Below, piece by piece: positions 11,409-24,330 of a stretch of DNA of 64,000 bases. The DNA is from Benincasa hispida (lineage: Eukaryota > Streptophyta > Magnoliopsida > Cucurbitales > Cucurbitaceae). Position numbers and translations under genes: made by a program. The stretch spans positions 33,069,793 to 33,133,792 of the forward strand of contig NC_052349.1 in NCBI RefSeq assembly GCF_009727055.1, given 5' to 3'. Position 1 is the first letter of the stretch. Each line of letters begins with the position of its first letter. The notes below the pieces were generated by a model. It saw only the letters and a list, made by a program, of their open reading frames with translations. It had not been told where the DNA came from and did not search any database.

Positions 11409-13893
11409 GTTCTGATAATCTAAATTCCATTGCTGTATTGAACTTTATTTTACAGTCTTGGTGGGTTTTAAGTGTTCAACAATGCATTTAAGTGTTATGT
11501 GTGTTTATGGATGGTTTGATGGATGTTTCGGGATGATTGACTTATTTTAAAGCTTTCTTTACATTTCAAGTGTTGATTTGTAAGGGCCCTTGCATTTTTT
11601 GGCATAATTAACTAGCAATCGAGTATGTATTCAAAGTCTTTGGTTTGTTTTGAGTCGTTTATGATGAAGTTTCAATGCATGGAGATGTTGTTCACTTCAA
11701 AGAAGAAGACCAAAGATTGGTCGTATCGTGTAGCCCACGCTAAATGATCGTGTAGATTTGACTAAACAATCATGTAGAAAAGTTCAACTCGATCGTGTAG
11801 TATTTACTAAACGATCACATGGCTAATGCAAAATGAACCAGTAAAGAGTTTGCTCGATTGGTTTGCATTGGCTACTCGATCGTGTAAACAATAGGGGTAA
11901 ATGATCGTTGGGTATATGATACTCATTGTATGGTAGGCGCATACACTAAACGATCGAGTAGGCCAGCATGCTCATTGCATAGTCATTGGCTACTCGATTA
12001 CTCGATATGTGATACTCGTCGCTTGCTCCTCGATCGTTTAAACGATCATACTTCATTACATAGTTGTTGTTTACTTGATCGTTTAGGCATGCATTATACT
12101 CGGTGTGCTGCACGATCAAGTGGCCTTCATGCTTCATCGTATAGTGAAAGGCACTCGATTCATGCTACACGATCATGGTTACTCGCTCAACGTTACTCGA
12201 CGATCACAAGAAGTTGCTAAACGATGACCTGCAGAGGCTTCGCTCAAGTAGTTCAAGACTCGGTTCGCCTGTTTGAACCAGTTGACTCATTGATCTATGT
12301 GATATTTAGCTTTATTTTTTCTGTTTTGAGGCATATTATCCTGGTCCATCAATTTTACTTAATATACATGAGATGTATGTTTGTTTATATGCCATATGTA
12401 TGACATATAACTTTAAAATCCACCATAGGTTATGCATTTTATTCATGCATCATCTTTATATTATAACTGTTATAATATAGTAGATTGCATAATTAAATTA
12501 CATTAAAGCACGCTCATACATCATATAATATAAGAGTTAAAATATAGTAGATTGCATAATTAAATTACATTAAAGCACGCTCATGCATCATATAATATAA
12601 GAGTTATATTTATGCATGCATTAAGCATATTCATGCATCATCTTTATATTATAAGTGTTATAGTATAAGGGTGTATAAAAGCATGTATGCTTGGTTCATT
12701 ACTTTGTTATATAAGAGTTATATAAAGTAGTAATGAATGAATTTTGTATGAAGCATGACACTTAGGTTTATTTATATTATAACTGTTATAATTAATAAAA
12801 CTAGAATTAAAATCAATAACCAAGAGTTGCATGCAAACTTAGGTAAGATCATGTTTTAAAAGCATTTTAAAATTTGATTGAGATGGACCTAAGTTTATGG
12901 TTCTAATGAGATTAGATACCTAGGTTTAATCTTTTAAATCAGTTTAATAGGATTAAATTGATTTGAATAAAAGATTAAATTTAAATAAATCTATCAATAA
13001 GGGACCTTTTATCTAAGGCGGGTTCTAGCTAGGCTGGGGTATGTATATAAGCTGATGGAAATGGAACACCCTTCCTGGGAACCTACCTGGAAAGATGAAT
13101 TAGATAGATTTGTTACAGCCAAACCTAAACAGTCACTTAGTAAAAATGTTTAGTCGTGCTCTTTTCTAAGTCAACTAAACCCTAGGTTCTTAAAATACTC
13201 AGTGGGAAGAAAAGATATATATGATATATCAATTCCACTCACATTAGAAAAGATATATATGATATATCAATTCCACTCACATTTCTCCCTTAATGTTCAC
13301 GCTGTGAGATTCATGCTTGGCCTTGTGGCGCCCTGGGAGCATCCCCCTTCGGATGGTATTTGCATGGATCAATATTAAGATGCATGGAGAGAGTATTTAT
13401 AGTACGTGGGAGAAGGATGTGTGTCAACATGTCCTACGGTCTCCTTCATTGGTTTGCACCGTGAGACCTTCTTGCACAGCCTCGAGGCACCCTGGGAGCA
13501 TCCCCTTCGGATGGTTTGTGCGGTTTCTCAATATCAAGGTGAACTCCAGAAATGTATAGGGTCGCTTTAGTTTTTTGCTCCAATCGATTTTTTCCCTTCG
13601 AATTGGCTGTTTGGGGCGGAACTTTAGGATCTAAAATGAAGGGTCACATTTATGGGAAATTGTTAAGCAAGTTAATGATTTCATGACCAAATCAAGGATG
13701 ACTAGTCATTATAGGAACAAGAATTGTTCTGGTGTAATGATTGGTTGAGAGTGTCTCAAATCAAAGGAGGGATAAATTGACTACCCTTTGGTGGCTTTTA
13801 TCCTAAACCACTGAAGCATCATTGCAAAACTAGATGTGGTACGAGGTTCATTTAGATTTTGCTAAAGCTTATTGGATTTTTTTTAAAGAGTAA
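11409..13893 (+). other. Long copia leader with GATCG motifs and short repeats
   Basis: This is the untranslated leader between primer site and gag. From about 11740 to 12230 it carries a dozen or so motifs such as CTCGATCGTGTAG and AAACGATCGAGTAG. From 12470 to 12720 it has duplicated AT-rich segments (for example AGATTGCATAATTAAATTAC twice, near 12482 and 12550), and around 13200-13280 a short direct repeat containing GATATATCAATTCCACTCAC. Open frames here (11930-12220 and 13317-13559) show no known domain and are judged spurious. The leader of the minus-strand copia at 52575-54411 is similar in kind. Confidence 0.6.
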
Positions 13894-14626
13894 TTGCTAA
13901 AATCTAATGTAGATCGATATGTGTGTTTTTCAGCAACATGTGAATGCTTGATTTTTTCATTAGTTGCCTTTTCTAATTTGATCGATTACATACGTTGGAA
14001 AGAGTCTATTAAAACATATTTTGTGGTAAATGACCTCAATTTTATCATGTTTGAGGAGTGTCCTCAAGTCCCGACCCCTCATGCACCGCGAAATGTTCGT
14101 AATGCATATGAGGTGTGGATGAAGGCTAATTCGATGGCCGACTTCACATTTTGACTAGCATACCTGATGCATTGGCCAAAAGAGTTGAGAACAAGGTCAT
14201 TGCACATGAGATAATAAACTCGTTGCAAGAATTGTTTGAACGTAAGTTCTCACTTTTTGAGCAAATTGGGATTGACGACAAAGAAATTAATGGTGTTAGT
14301 TCCCAAAATAATCTTCAGTCCTTCTTGAGTGTCAAGGGATTAAAAGAGAAAGTAATTGTTGCTGACTTTGATGAAGTTCATCGACGAGAATTGTTCTCTG
14401 AAATGGAACTTGGAGTTTATATAAGTTCTGATACTAATCTCACTACTCTCAAGAAAAGGAAGAAATCCGAAGACGATAAATGTGATTTATTTGTAATAGA
14501 GACGTGTTTGGTAGAGAATGATGATTCTGCCTGGATACTTGATTCTGGTTCTACTAACCACGTATGTTCTTCCTATTAAAGATTTAGTTCCTGTAAACAG
14601 TTTGAAGCTGGAGAGTTAACTTTTAG
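13894..14626 (+). pseudogene. Decayed copia gag and protease start
   Basis: The first segment (about 13960-14154) has the Gag N-terminal pattern WKESIKTYFVVNDLNFIMFE followed by ECPQVP. A stop at 14152-14154 and an internal shift then lead into 14151-14579, which continues Gag (SIPDALAKRVENKVIAHEI) and runs into the protease active site AWILDSGSTNHVCSS. Compared with the usual copia Gag, much of the central UBN2-like region and the CCHC zinc knuckle are missing, so this is an internally deleted copy. The protease triad DSG is intact, but the frame stops at 14577-14579 and the element is interrupted at 14627. Confidence 0.82.
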
Positions 14627-17219
14627 TGTCACACGCCCTCCCAGATTACCCTCTTAAGTTGGAAGAAGATGTGACGGTAGCAGTTACTAACCCTGTTGCC
14701 AGCACTTACCACCTTAACCCTCTAACCTGAGTGCCAACCTGATAAACGTTATTAATGTATACAACAGCTCGCCTCTAGAAGGCTCCACATAATTTTATAT
14801 GATCACATGCAAACAGTCATGACATAACATCTACAAGTAAAATATTTACAGTTGAGCCCAAACTTCACTAACAAAGCCCTGATCGCCCTCAAAACATGTG
14901 TAAATCGATATAGACCATCAACCTAAGTTCTTTTTATCTATTCGAGCCTTTCAATGGCAAGCAGCAGTAAGATCAACATTGAGGAATCTGACCGCTACCT
15001 GGGAAAGGAAAACATAGGAAAACTGTGAGCTAGTTGCCCAGTGAGTGACTATACAAATTATATTTTACCATGCTTTACATTATTATAAAACATGTAAACA
15101 TATTGAGAAACATTTCAAGCAACTTTCTTTAAAAACATAAACATGGTCATAACATCAAGCTTTTGAGAAGAAATCTCATTAAATATCAATAAACATCCTT
15201 AAACATCATTAAACCTTAGTTGAGAACAAGCATACATTGCCCTAGCTCCTAACGTCTGTATCCAGCCAAGAGACCCATACTTCGGCCTCTCATTCAGAAT
15301 TACCTACGTGCACGTGGAGTTTTCTAAGTACCGCCAATACCTTAGGTACTATTACCCAGATACCTTCTCCATGTCCTTCAGTACCAGGTTCCTCTCTAGC
15401 ATCACATCAAGCTTTAATAGTAAAACATTTAAACATTTAACTTAAGAATCATTCTATCATAGTTTTTTTTTTCTAGAAACGCATGCTTCATCATAGAAAT
15501 TTAACTTTTGTAATGAATTTACATTATACCTTGGCATGCGATAAAATATATACATGCTGGAGAAGAAATGCTATGTAATTCATAAAACATTTGTTGCTTG
15601 AGAACTACAATCTAATTATTATTTGTCATAAATATCTATAGCCCTTTTGCCAGAACATCATAAAAAGTCATGTTGGACTAAATATTCATGAAAAGTTCAT
15701 ACTAAATGTATTTGAAAACATTGGAGCTTCTAGCTCAAATAAGAACCATTTGTACTTAAACATGCATTGTAGATTTGAGGTACATAACACATAAAAGGCT
15801 AACTCATTGTTTAGTATACTTTAAAACCATTGGTTCATATAAAATCTAACCATACATTATGTTTAACATAAAGATATGTGTTTGGACAAACACCCCTTAA
15901 CCTTTGTTAAGAAATCATGCTATCTTTCTTTTTAAAACCTTAATGTCTTAGGTAAAACATGGGTTCAACACTTAGTTTCCATGAAACCTACTATGCGTCC
16001 ACCTCTAAGCTTTTAAGAAAACTTAACATATTTGAGTAACTAAACTCATCTAAGGCATGATTTGAGCTCATTTATAAAACATATTGTACTTAGGTATTTT
16101 TCAAACATGGTTAACTTTTAAACTAGTAAAAGCATATACTTTAAAATACTTTTTAGAGTAAGAAGCCACTCACACTTAGTTAGCTCCCTTCCTATCCCTT
16201 TAAGCTTGAGAAATCCTTAATCCAACATGCACTCCTTCATCATATAGCATAGGTGGCTGCATGGTCTCCTTTTGGATGCATAGTGTGAGTTGGGCACATG
16301 GTATGCGACCACAACCTCTTCAATGCCAACCCCTTCTGACTTCCTTCATTTTTCAGCACTTATAGCATCAATTCTAGCCCAAATCAGACAAAACTTTCTT
16401 CATGAAATTTATTAAGAATTGTCTTAAGAAGCTTACCTCCAAATTTAAGCTTCTAATTCTTCCTCAAATGCTCAAAATGCTCCAAATACCTTAGCCTGCT
16501 CCTATTGTTTTAGATTCAGACCTTCATCGAGTTCTATTCATATTTGGGCATCCTTTTAGCCAAGTCTTCTCATGGCAGCCCATGTTTATCTTCTATAGTC
16601 AAGGAGCTTCAACTTGGTTGAAAATCTCCTTCTTTGCACGAGCCAAATGATCACACTATTTTCTTTTTTCAACTCTTAGTCAGCTGCTTGTTTCTTCATC
16701 ACCTCAAAATTAGAGCTCTTAATTCTTCTTGAAATGCTCATAAATCACCAAACATCACAGACTACCCGATGGAACACAGAATCTGCACTACCTTGGAATT
16801 CTTTTTATTTTCAGCATTAATTAATTGGAGTATTCTTTCAGCAGCCCTATATTTTCATCCTCACTCCTCAGGTTTTCAAATGGTAGTGGAGTCTCGCTTT
16901 TTGGTTGGGTAAAAATGGCCAAATCGAGCTCTTTCTTTAGGCCCATATTTATAGAAAATTTTGCATCAATTCCAACTTTCATATCTTGCTATTTGACCGT
17001 TCATCTAGCATTTCCCTCTTGTTTGCTATCTCTCATTAAGGCACCTCATCCTTCAGGTGATGTATATGGCCTGCTCCCACCAACTCTTCTCGCCCAATGC
17101 TTAGCAAGTTGTCCAATGCATAAGGTATACCTTGCCTTCCAACTCAATGCATGGTTTGTTACTCCTCAAGTCAAGTCCTTCAAAGTAAGCTTCCTTCACC
17201 TCATGACATACCTTATTTC
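14627..17219 (-). repeat. Chromovirus-like gypsy LTR (minus orientation)
   Basis: No coding content is seen over 2.6 kb. On the minus strand the segment ends GGGAGGGCGTGTGACA at 14627, a typical end for LTRs of plant chromoviruses, and it has a TATA-like TATAAATA (16946-16953) in the matching orientation. It sits directly on the copia gag/protease at 14626. At 17220 it is interrupted by a reversed copia LTR, and similar C/T-rich sequence resumes at 18997. The subfamily is uncertain. The open frame at 16825-17250 is not convincing. Confidence 0.5.
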
Positions 17220-18996
17220 TGAAAGAACTCTTATACAAGAGTACCTTTGAGCAGAAGCGGATTGTTCCAAACTCATTGTGACAGAATTACTGCATTTACA
17301 TTCTAACAGAACAGATATGCAATATACAACAAATTATCGACATGATTTCAACCCAAAAAAACAACAAAAAGAAGAGATACGTACCAGTTGAAGAACCTTT
17401 CTTGAAAGACAATCTTGTTCTCATCAAGGACTGCTCCTCTCACTCTCGCTGGAATGTCCAACTAATCGTCCACCAAATCACCCGTCGTCTACCCACGAAC
17501 GGACTCCATACGAACACCGCAACAATGGGGAGAACACCACCACTTAGAACCCTCGGTATTCTTGGTGTAAGAATCCAAGAGGTGTGGGCTCTATTGGATT
17601 TGGTAGAGGGAAGGAGGAAAGGAAGATCGTATACCACGACCAAGTAAGTGGGAGAAGGGTGATGTCTATCGTATAAACGATGCTTGATCATTTAGGAAAT
17701 AATACACGATCGTTTAGTAAATAGGCCGCGATCGTATAGATGATCGTGTAGTAAACGCTAGAGCGTGCGATTCTTTAGGAAAGAGCTAGACGATCGTTTA
17801 GCAAGTTCTATGCGACCTTTAGAAAAAAGCATGCGTATATACGATCGTGTAGAAATGTTGAGCTATCGTGTAGACTCTTAGTTTGCTATGCGATAGGCAG
17901 TATACATAATACATGAGTGAATGATCGATCTCTTGCAAAATGAAAACGATTTTCATTTTATTCTTCCATTACAAAAACTGAATGAAACCTCTCACTAACA
18001 CAAGGTTACGGAGAAAACGCCGACACAATTATCCGATAATTGTCCAATTAAAAAATAATAAATATAATCATATTATATTCATTAACTTATGGTTTAATGT
18101 CACATATATACCATAGTGTTTTCTCCTCCACTAGGTATAAATCATATTTATATCCATTTTTCTCCAAATAATGTATCTCATACATAATGTCAATCATATT
18201 GTATATTATTGAACTCCCTCTTGTCAATTTGAACACTTCAAACTGACTCAAAGACTGATTCTCAACTTAAATCCATTGAACTACCAAGGGGACCTTATGG
18301 ACCTATGACTCGATGCTCCAACGATACGTGAATAGTTGATTAAACTCTTTAGCTATGAGATCCACCATCTGTTAACTGCTAGACATTCCACTAAAGATTG
18401 ACAGCTGAACTCTTCTTACCATAAATATATTTCTATGTCCATCGGATATAATCAATCAATAGTACGATAACCCTTCACAGATGCTCATAAGTACATCTGG
18501 ACCAATTTACCATTTTGCCCTTGTAGTTGCATCTAACTTCTTAAGTACCACTGATCCCTCTAATGAATAATACAACATAGTCCTACCATGTGTGGACACC
18601 TCTCAGGCCATGAGAAGGTATGTGACGCCACATCATGCAAGCCCCCTGAATCAGCCCTTAAGGGAGCAATCTATCTACTTACACCTGCTTCGGGGAAGGA
18701 GTGAATTCCATCTTGTGTAGCTGAGTTCCCAGCTTCCAAATCAGACGAATCCCCAAAGTGGTAGGTTTGAGTCAGCGTTTTGGCCACTCGCACCCATGCA
18801 AATCAAAGGACTGCCCTCAAAGGTAGGAGTTCCCAACTCAGTCAGGATTGAGGTCATGTTACCTATGGTCATCCTAGTGAAGTGAAGTCTCTGTCATGAA
18901 TGACGTTATATAACGAGACTATAACACTTCATGGTCCGGTCTTATACAAACTTTTTGTATAGGACGCCCTGTTCGCATGTCCTCACATGAATGATT
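17220..18996 (-). repeat. Family-B copia LTR, reversed and 5' truncated
   Basis: The minus strand ends with CCGCTTCTGCTCAAAGG and a terminal TTCTTTCA at 17220, matching the LTR end at 63278. Homology runs to about 18996, where it stops at CATGTCCTCACATGAATGAT; the first part of the LTR is missing. Positions 17680-17900 contain a cluster of GATCG motifs (such as CACGATCGTTTAGTAAATAG). No primer site adjoins it, so it is a remnant or solo LTR inserted in the gypsy LTR. Confidence 0.8.
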
Positions 18997-20026
18997 CCCT
19001 TTGCCACGCGTTCAACTTCTCTTCTATGCCTCATTCCTTGGTTATTGGACTCTTCCTCAAAGCATAGTTTTTCTACTTGAGTCTATGGCATGATTCTTAT
19101 CCACCTCACTGACCTTATGCATCTAAGTAGGCTCACTTCCTTAAGGTATACGTCCATTTACTCCTTTAGGGTTTATTGGTGTAACTCCTTTCCAAGTGGT
19201 TGTCCCATGCTTTGCCTATGTTCCAAAGATAGCCTTCTCCCCGTCTCAACTTCTTTGATATCTACCCATGAGTTGGGCATTCCCTCGACCGTGCTTTTGT
19301 TTCCAACGAATGGTCCTCCTTGTCCTCACCTAACTTGGTCAAACATCTCTTATCTTTCCCTTGTTCATTTTCACACATAGCCTACCAAGCTACCTCGAGA
19401 TGTGATGGACTCTTCTTCATTGAACAACCTCCAACGCATGGTTGCCCCCTCTTGGAAACACTTAGCAATTAATTTCCATGCTAAGTATTTTGTGTGCATC
19501 AACCTCCTAAATCATACGTATCCTTAACTTAGCCAACTCAAGCCTTCCTCCTCAGACTTTTCCAAGGCATTACAAGCCATGCTTCCAAGCACCTTGGGCT
19601 AACGTTCATAAGTCACTTCATCTCGAAAATCCTTAGGGAGAAGTTTCAAGATTTACATGAATAACATACTACAATGAAGAAATAGCAACCTCTAGTGCTA
19701 GGTAAGCATCTAAAAATTTAGGCTTTTTTTTTTATGCGATTGTAGTGACTCTAGAAGATCTGGGCATGCTAGATAAATTTCTTCAAATCAGCCAAAACAA
19801 CCTACAAATGTTCATAAAGTCAGCTAAAATACATTTTAAAAAAATCAACTTTTGAGACAACTAGGACCATCATAAGACCATTTTATCAATTTATGACCAA
19901 TTATGGGGAAAGATACATGAAAATGTTCATTTAATTTCTTAAGTAAAATGAAAATATTATCCCAAAACATGCATTTCATGACATAGTCCTATCTCCAACT
20001 TGGGCATTGTGGGTTGGTATATCGAG
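18997..20026. other. C/T-rich non-coding sequence, probably the rest of the gypsy LTR
   Basis: No gene recognised. Composition and phrasing resemble 14627-17219, so I infer it is the remainder of that LTR beyond the copia insertion. The frame at 19090-19380 has no known domain. From about 19720 the sequence becomes A-rich and unassignable up to the duplication start. Confidence 0.35.
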
Positions 20027-20109
20027 ACCACCTATATCGTATACGAAGTTTGTCCCTCGATGCAAGGAGGTTGGAGGTGAAGATTATTGAAGTAATGAGT
20101 GATGACAAT

Positions 20110-20343
20110 ATGTTCCAGGCTTAAAAGTATTTTCTCACATCTCGAATATTTTGGTTGAATATGATTGTGTGGAGGTTGTTACTTTGTTGAATGATGATGT
20201 GGTAGACATTTATGAAGTGTATTTCTTTAGCGATCAGGCTAAAGAATGGAGTTGTGATTTGCACGTTGTCTTTTTTTCTCATGTTTACCGTAGTCAAATG
20301 TGTTGGCAGACTTTGTTGCGGATAAGAGTTTGAAGGATCGGTA
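20110..20343 (+). pseudogene. RNase H-like (RVT_3) fragment, copy 1
   Basis: Encodes VEYDCVEVVTLLND, then FFSDQAKEWSCDLHVVFFSH and VYRSQ. This fits the C-terminal half of the plant LINE-type RNase H domain (RVT_3), where a VExDxxxVVxLLN strand is followed later by HVYRexNxVADxLA. A small frame change after VYRSQ destroys the VAD motif here, whereas copy 2 keeps it (NVFADFVTH). The catalytic N-terminal half is absent. It is too short and isolated to be a gene. Confidence 0.6.
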
Positions 20344-22289
20344 GTCTTTAATTTTTTATATTCTTTATTCTAAGTGGTTTACATTGGTTATATCTTGTGA
20401 TGTAATTGATGTAAATTATTAGAGCTTTTGCTTTTTGGTTGTATGATCTTAAAAGATCGTATTATACATATGTTTTATAATCCATCAACGCTAAAAATTA
20501 ATTTTGAAAAAACTGACATTTGGAATGAGTTAATTAAAGGGTTGAAAATTTAATATTTTTTAAAATTTAAAATCAAGATCGCAACACTTATGTAATAACT
20601 AGCATTCTAGCACGTGCTTTTGCTGTTTATATACTTTTTAAACCAAAATAACAGTTTTTATATCTAATATTCATTTTTGGGAGGCTAAAGTGCGGGTATA
20701 TGTAATATTATATTATATAAAATAATATAATCTTTCATGTTGAGGAGGGCATGTCCCTTACTGAAACCCTAAAGTGTTCATAATTTACATATTTGGGTGC
20801 ATGGTAAGTTATCTCATCTTTATGTAGTCCACTTAATTACTCAATTAAAATTTACCACATGACAAACAATAAATAAATTTTATAATTAATGAATTGTTAT
20901 TTTTCTACTATGTAAAAAAAATGTTGCAAATGGATAGGTTGCACATAATCTTTACACTTTAATAGGTGCCTTGTCAGTTTTGAATATTATTGCAATTGGG
21001 CAAGAGTAATACTCTAACTATCTCCATGTATGCATTTCAAAGTGAAAAAAAATAAAGGAAACATCATTTTTAAAAAAATAATAAAAGTCGGTAATGTAGC
21101 AATTTGTGATTTGACACTTAGGTGGACTGGAAACGAAAGGAGTGCAACCTGATTTTTTTTTTACTGGACAATATCTTTCTCTTTTTGTTCTGTCTTGAAC
21201 TCTATCAATTAAAACACTATATAATTTGAGTTGCATTTTACTTTAATCTCTATACTTTCAATTATGTAGTTTTAGTTAATATACTTTTAATCATTCTAAA
21301 ATGTATTACTTTGTGATTTTGTTGAAATTGACTAAATAATAATAATAGTAGTAGTTTTACTGCAAAGAAAGATACTATGTGAAAATATTTTCATAATTTA
21401 TAAATGAGATGTTAACCTGGACTAATTTTAATATTTATTGAAAGTATATTGATTATAATGGGACATTTGAAAACATATAGACCAAAACGTAATAGAACTT
21501 AAGAACCAAAATATATTTTAACCTTCATTGTTTTTTGAGATTTCTGCATATATAGCGTAATCACAATTGTCTAAACTTTCCTATTTTCTTATTATACAAT
21601 TGTCTAAACTTTCTTCTTCTTCTTCTTATTATTATTTATCAAAATAGCCTAATTGTCCATTATTTTACACAAAAATCTAGTCCAATTTACTTTTTTAGCC
21701 CTCTTACCTCTCACCCTTTTCAAAACCTACACAAGGAAACTTTTCCAGATTCCAGAATTTTTTACTCTTATAAATGAAAGCAAAAGTCTGCAAGGAGTTT
21801 CAAAGGAGAAAATAAGGTATATTTGGTACATACAACACTATATATTTGAAATTTTCATAAATAAAACATGATATAGTTGATAAGTGCATGAATAAGACAA
21901 TTTGTACAATATATAATCTTATATACCATACAATATATGTGATGTATATCTACATTTTAAAGCATATTTGTGAACACACCAAAAAAATAAATCATGATAT
22001 ATGTGATGTACATTTACATTTTATAATATATTACTAGTATATTCGACATACTCAATTGAGAGCTAATCAATTTTCAGCTAGGAATATGGAAGAAAATAAA
22101 CAAAATCTCCTAAAATGATAAAACATTAATTTGACATATCTTACATTGAGTTTCAACCAAAATAAAAAATAACAAAACCAAAAACCAAAACCAAAACAAA
22201 GTCAAAATTCGAAAATGGTATTAATAACGAAAAAATTAAATATTTAAAATTTTTATTAATGAGAGATAATGTAATTAACGATTAATTTT

Positions 22290-22440
22290 TTTTATATATA
22301 GCTAACGTGAGTTTAGCTTAGTAGTCTTGACATGCACTTTGATTTAAGAGGTCGAAGGTTTAATCCTCCACCCCGCAATTATTATACTAAAAAAATCTTT
22401 ATACAATTAATAGTAAACCCGAAAAAAAATGCAATATCTT
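22290..22440 (+). repeat. tRNA-derived SINE remnant, copy 1
   Basis: A pol III-like box A (TAGCTTAGTAGT, 22314-22325) and box B (GGTTTAATCC, 22357-22366) lie at tRNA-like spacing, followed by CCACCCCGCAATTATTATAC and A-rich sequence. Box A fits TRGCNNAGTNGG at 11 of 12 positions; box B is degenerate. The layout matches the tRNA-related head of plant SINEs. The 3' end is not clear. Confidence 0.6.
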
Positions 22441-22589
22441 TTTTATTTTAAAATATTATGAAATTAAAAGATGAGAGATAATATAAAAAGGTTAAAAATG
22501 TTGCAAATATTGTTAAAATCTAATTATGAAACATTACTAAATTTTTAGGACGTTTGTGAAATATTAGTTATAGAGTAAACTAATTCTTT

Positions 22590-22785
22590 AAGGGTGTATT
22601 TGAAATACATTTTTAGGTGTTTAATTTAGAAAATAAGTCATTTTGGAAGAAATCATAATGTGTGAGAACCACTCAAAATAGTTTTTTATGTATATTTTAA
22701 TTGATTTTTATTAAAAAATTTAAATAAAAATGATTTTTTTAGAAAAAAATATTTTCTCTCAAATCAATTCAAACGAGTCCTGAAT
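22590..22785. repeat. Possible MITE, copy 1
   Basis: A block of about 190 bp begins AAGGGTGTATTTGAAATAC and ends near TCAAACGAGTCCTGAA. The ends are weakly inverted (GGGTGTATTTGAA against the reversed GGACTCGTTTGAA, 8 of 13), and the interior is AT-rich with poly-T. The same block is at about 31561-31746. Superfamily not determined. Confidence 0.35.
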
Positions 22786-23539
22786 CTTTCTTATTTTATT
22801 TTATTTATTGTAATATTCGTAGATATGCTTAGTCTCACTTCTTCTCCTATAGGCCTATACTATCTGTTTATTATTAATATTTTTTTAAGTTTCCAAGTTT
22901 GTCATTGTAATTTAATTAAAAATGGACCGAAATGACAATAATTACAATTTTTAAATTGAAGATGGGCCAATCATGACTATTATACTATTATAAGAATCTT
23001 TCACCATCCCATTCTATGACACATTTCTCCATTATTGGCTCTGGAAAAATGAAACAAAATTCTAACAGACATTTTCAAACAAAAAGAAAAAGAAAAAAGA
23101 GAAAATACTCATAAGTTTGGCTTTGATTGAAATATTGAAACAAGAATCTAAATGAGATTTTCAAAGAGGAAAAAAGAAAATCTATCATTTTGATTATAAA
23201 TAAATTCAAACTAATTAACCCTCCATTTAGGACTAAGAAAATTTGATGTTCAATTCTTTTTTAAATTTTTTAAAAACAATCTTAAAGTTTGTTATATAAT
23301 TTGGATCACGTAACATTTGATATCAATGTATTTTGATTTTTGTGTTTGAAGCGTAATTGTTACAAAGGACATCAAATCTAATAAAATCATGTCAACATTG
23401 TTCTAAATTCAAGATAAATAATGCACATTTGAAGTACATTTCATCTTCCATATTTAAAATTCTCTTAGTGTACTTAATTAAAAGAGGTTTATTAAATAGA
23501 TGGATATCTTTGAAACCTTAGCCGCCTTTATCTTTTAGC

Positions 23540-24330
23540 CTCGTCATATAATTTTTTATTTGATCCAGTGAATTTTGTCACTACCCCACACAATAATTTT
23601 CCATGAAACGATTGAATTCTCAAGAGCTCCCGAGAGAGAGTTTGAAGCAGCTAAGCGTGTTAGGATAGCATTAGAAGAACCTAATTTCCAACTTTAAAGA
23701 ACATACAACCTTTCCATCTTTTTTTAATATAGTTTAGAGACTCGAGACAAACGCCAATTCGATCAATCCAATCATTACTAAAACCCAACCAATTCATCAT
23801 ACATCACAAAAAAAAACTATATTCATTCGATTATAGGCCTTATTCATATCCAATTTTTGAGATACAAACCCTTTTTTAGTAGTTGAGACACTAATATGGT
23901 ATGACATTCATAAGCAATGATCACATTATCCACCATTAACTGACCACAGAAAAATGCACTTTAATTTTTAGAATTAACATGATCTAGGATAAAGTTTGAA
24001 CCTATTGACTAAAACCTTAGCAATAATTTTGTAAATGACATTATATAAGTTGATAGGTCGAAAACCATTTATTCGCTATTTATGGGTCATTGCATTTTGT
24101 AATAATGACAGTTATGGTTTTGTTTATACACTCTGGAATGGTAGTGTTAAGTAGTGTTAAGACTCTATTGGGATTAATAATAGCTTCAATTTTGTTCATT
24201 TTCCTTCTATGGCTAGCTTGAGCATGAAACTATTTTGTGTTTTTATCACCCCATTGAAGTCACTTCTCTATTTGACAACAATCTATATAGAATGATAACA
24301 ATCTATTTGACAAAACAACTTATTTATTAA
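23540..24330 (-). pseudogene. LINE reverse transcriptase fragment, copy 1
   Basis: Minus-strand LINE sequence with many stops and shifts. In order: a pre-RT segment (QWGDKNTK, then FHAQASHRRKMNKIEAIINP, about 24190-24260), an RT motif (PINLYNVIYKIIAKVLVNRF near 24020-24070), and VSQKLDMNKAYNRM (near 23835-23880), equivalent to LDMSKAYDRVEW of plant L1-type elements. The Y-A/M-DD motif and the endonuclease are absent. A parallel, somewhat better-preserved copy is at 32560-33180. Confidence 0.78.

Larger units (their letters stand above)
9536..14626 (+). mobile_element. Truncated forward Ty1-copia element (family-B LTR)
   Basis: 5' LTR, primer site, a leader of about 2.5 kb and a decayed gag/protease remain. 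The sequence stops within the protease-integrase linker at 14626, where a chromovirus-like LTR begins. No matching downstream pol or 3' LTR was found in the expected orientation, so the rest is lost or displaced. Confidence 0.8.
20027..24195. repeat. Tandem duplication, copy 1 (no large insertions)
   Basis: Starts ACCACCTATATCGTATACGA and aligns along its length with 24371-33185 apart from insertions in the second copy and a roughly 200-bp segment (about 22065-22270) missing there. Shared landmarks in order: an RNase H fragment, the text ACTAGCATTCTAGCA, an AT-rich block, a SINE head, a MITE-like block, and minus-strand LINE reverse transcriptase ending at TAGCTTCAATTTTGT. The duplicated unit with the tail to 24370 is about 4.3 kb. 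Nothing in the remaining AT-rich stretches looks coding. Confidence 0.88.

Noticed and set aside
16825..17250. A 141-residue frame inside the chromovirus-like LTR
   Set aside because: No known domain, lies in LTR-like sequence, and its end crosses into the copia LTR at 17220.
22290..22380. A functional tRNA gene
   Set aside because: Box A and B are present but no cloverleaf with a proper acceptor stem can be formed by eye, and box B is degenerate. A SINE head fits better.
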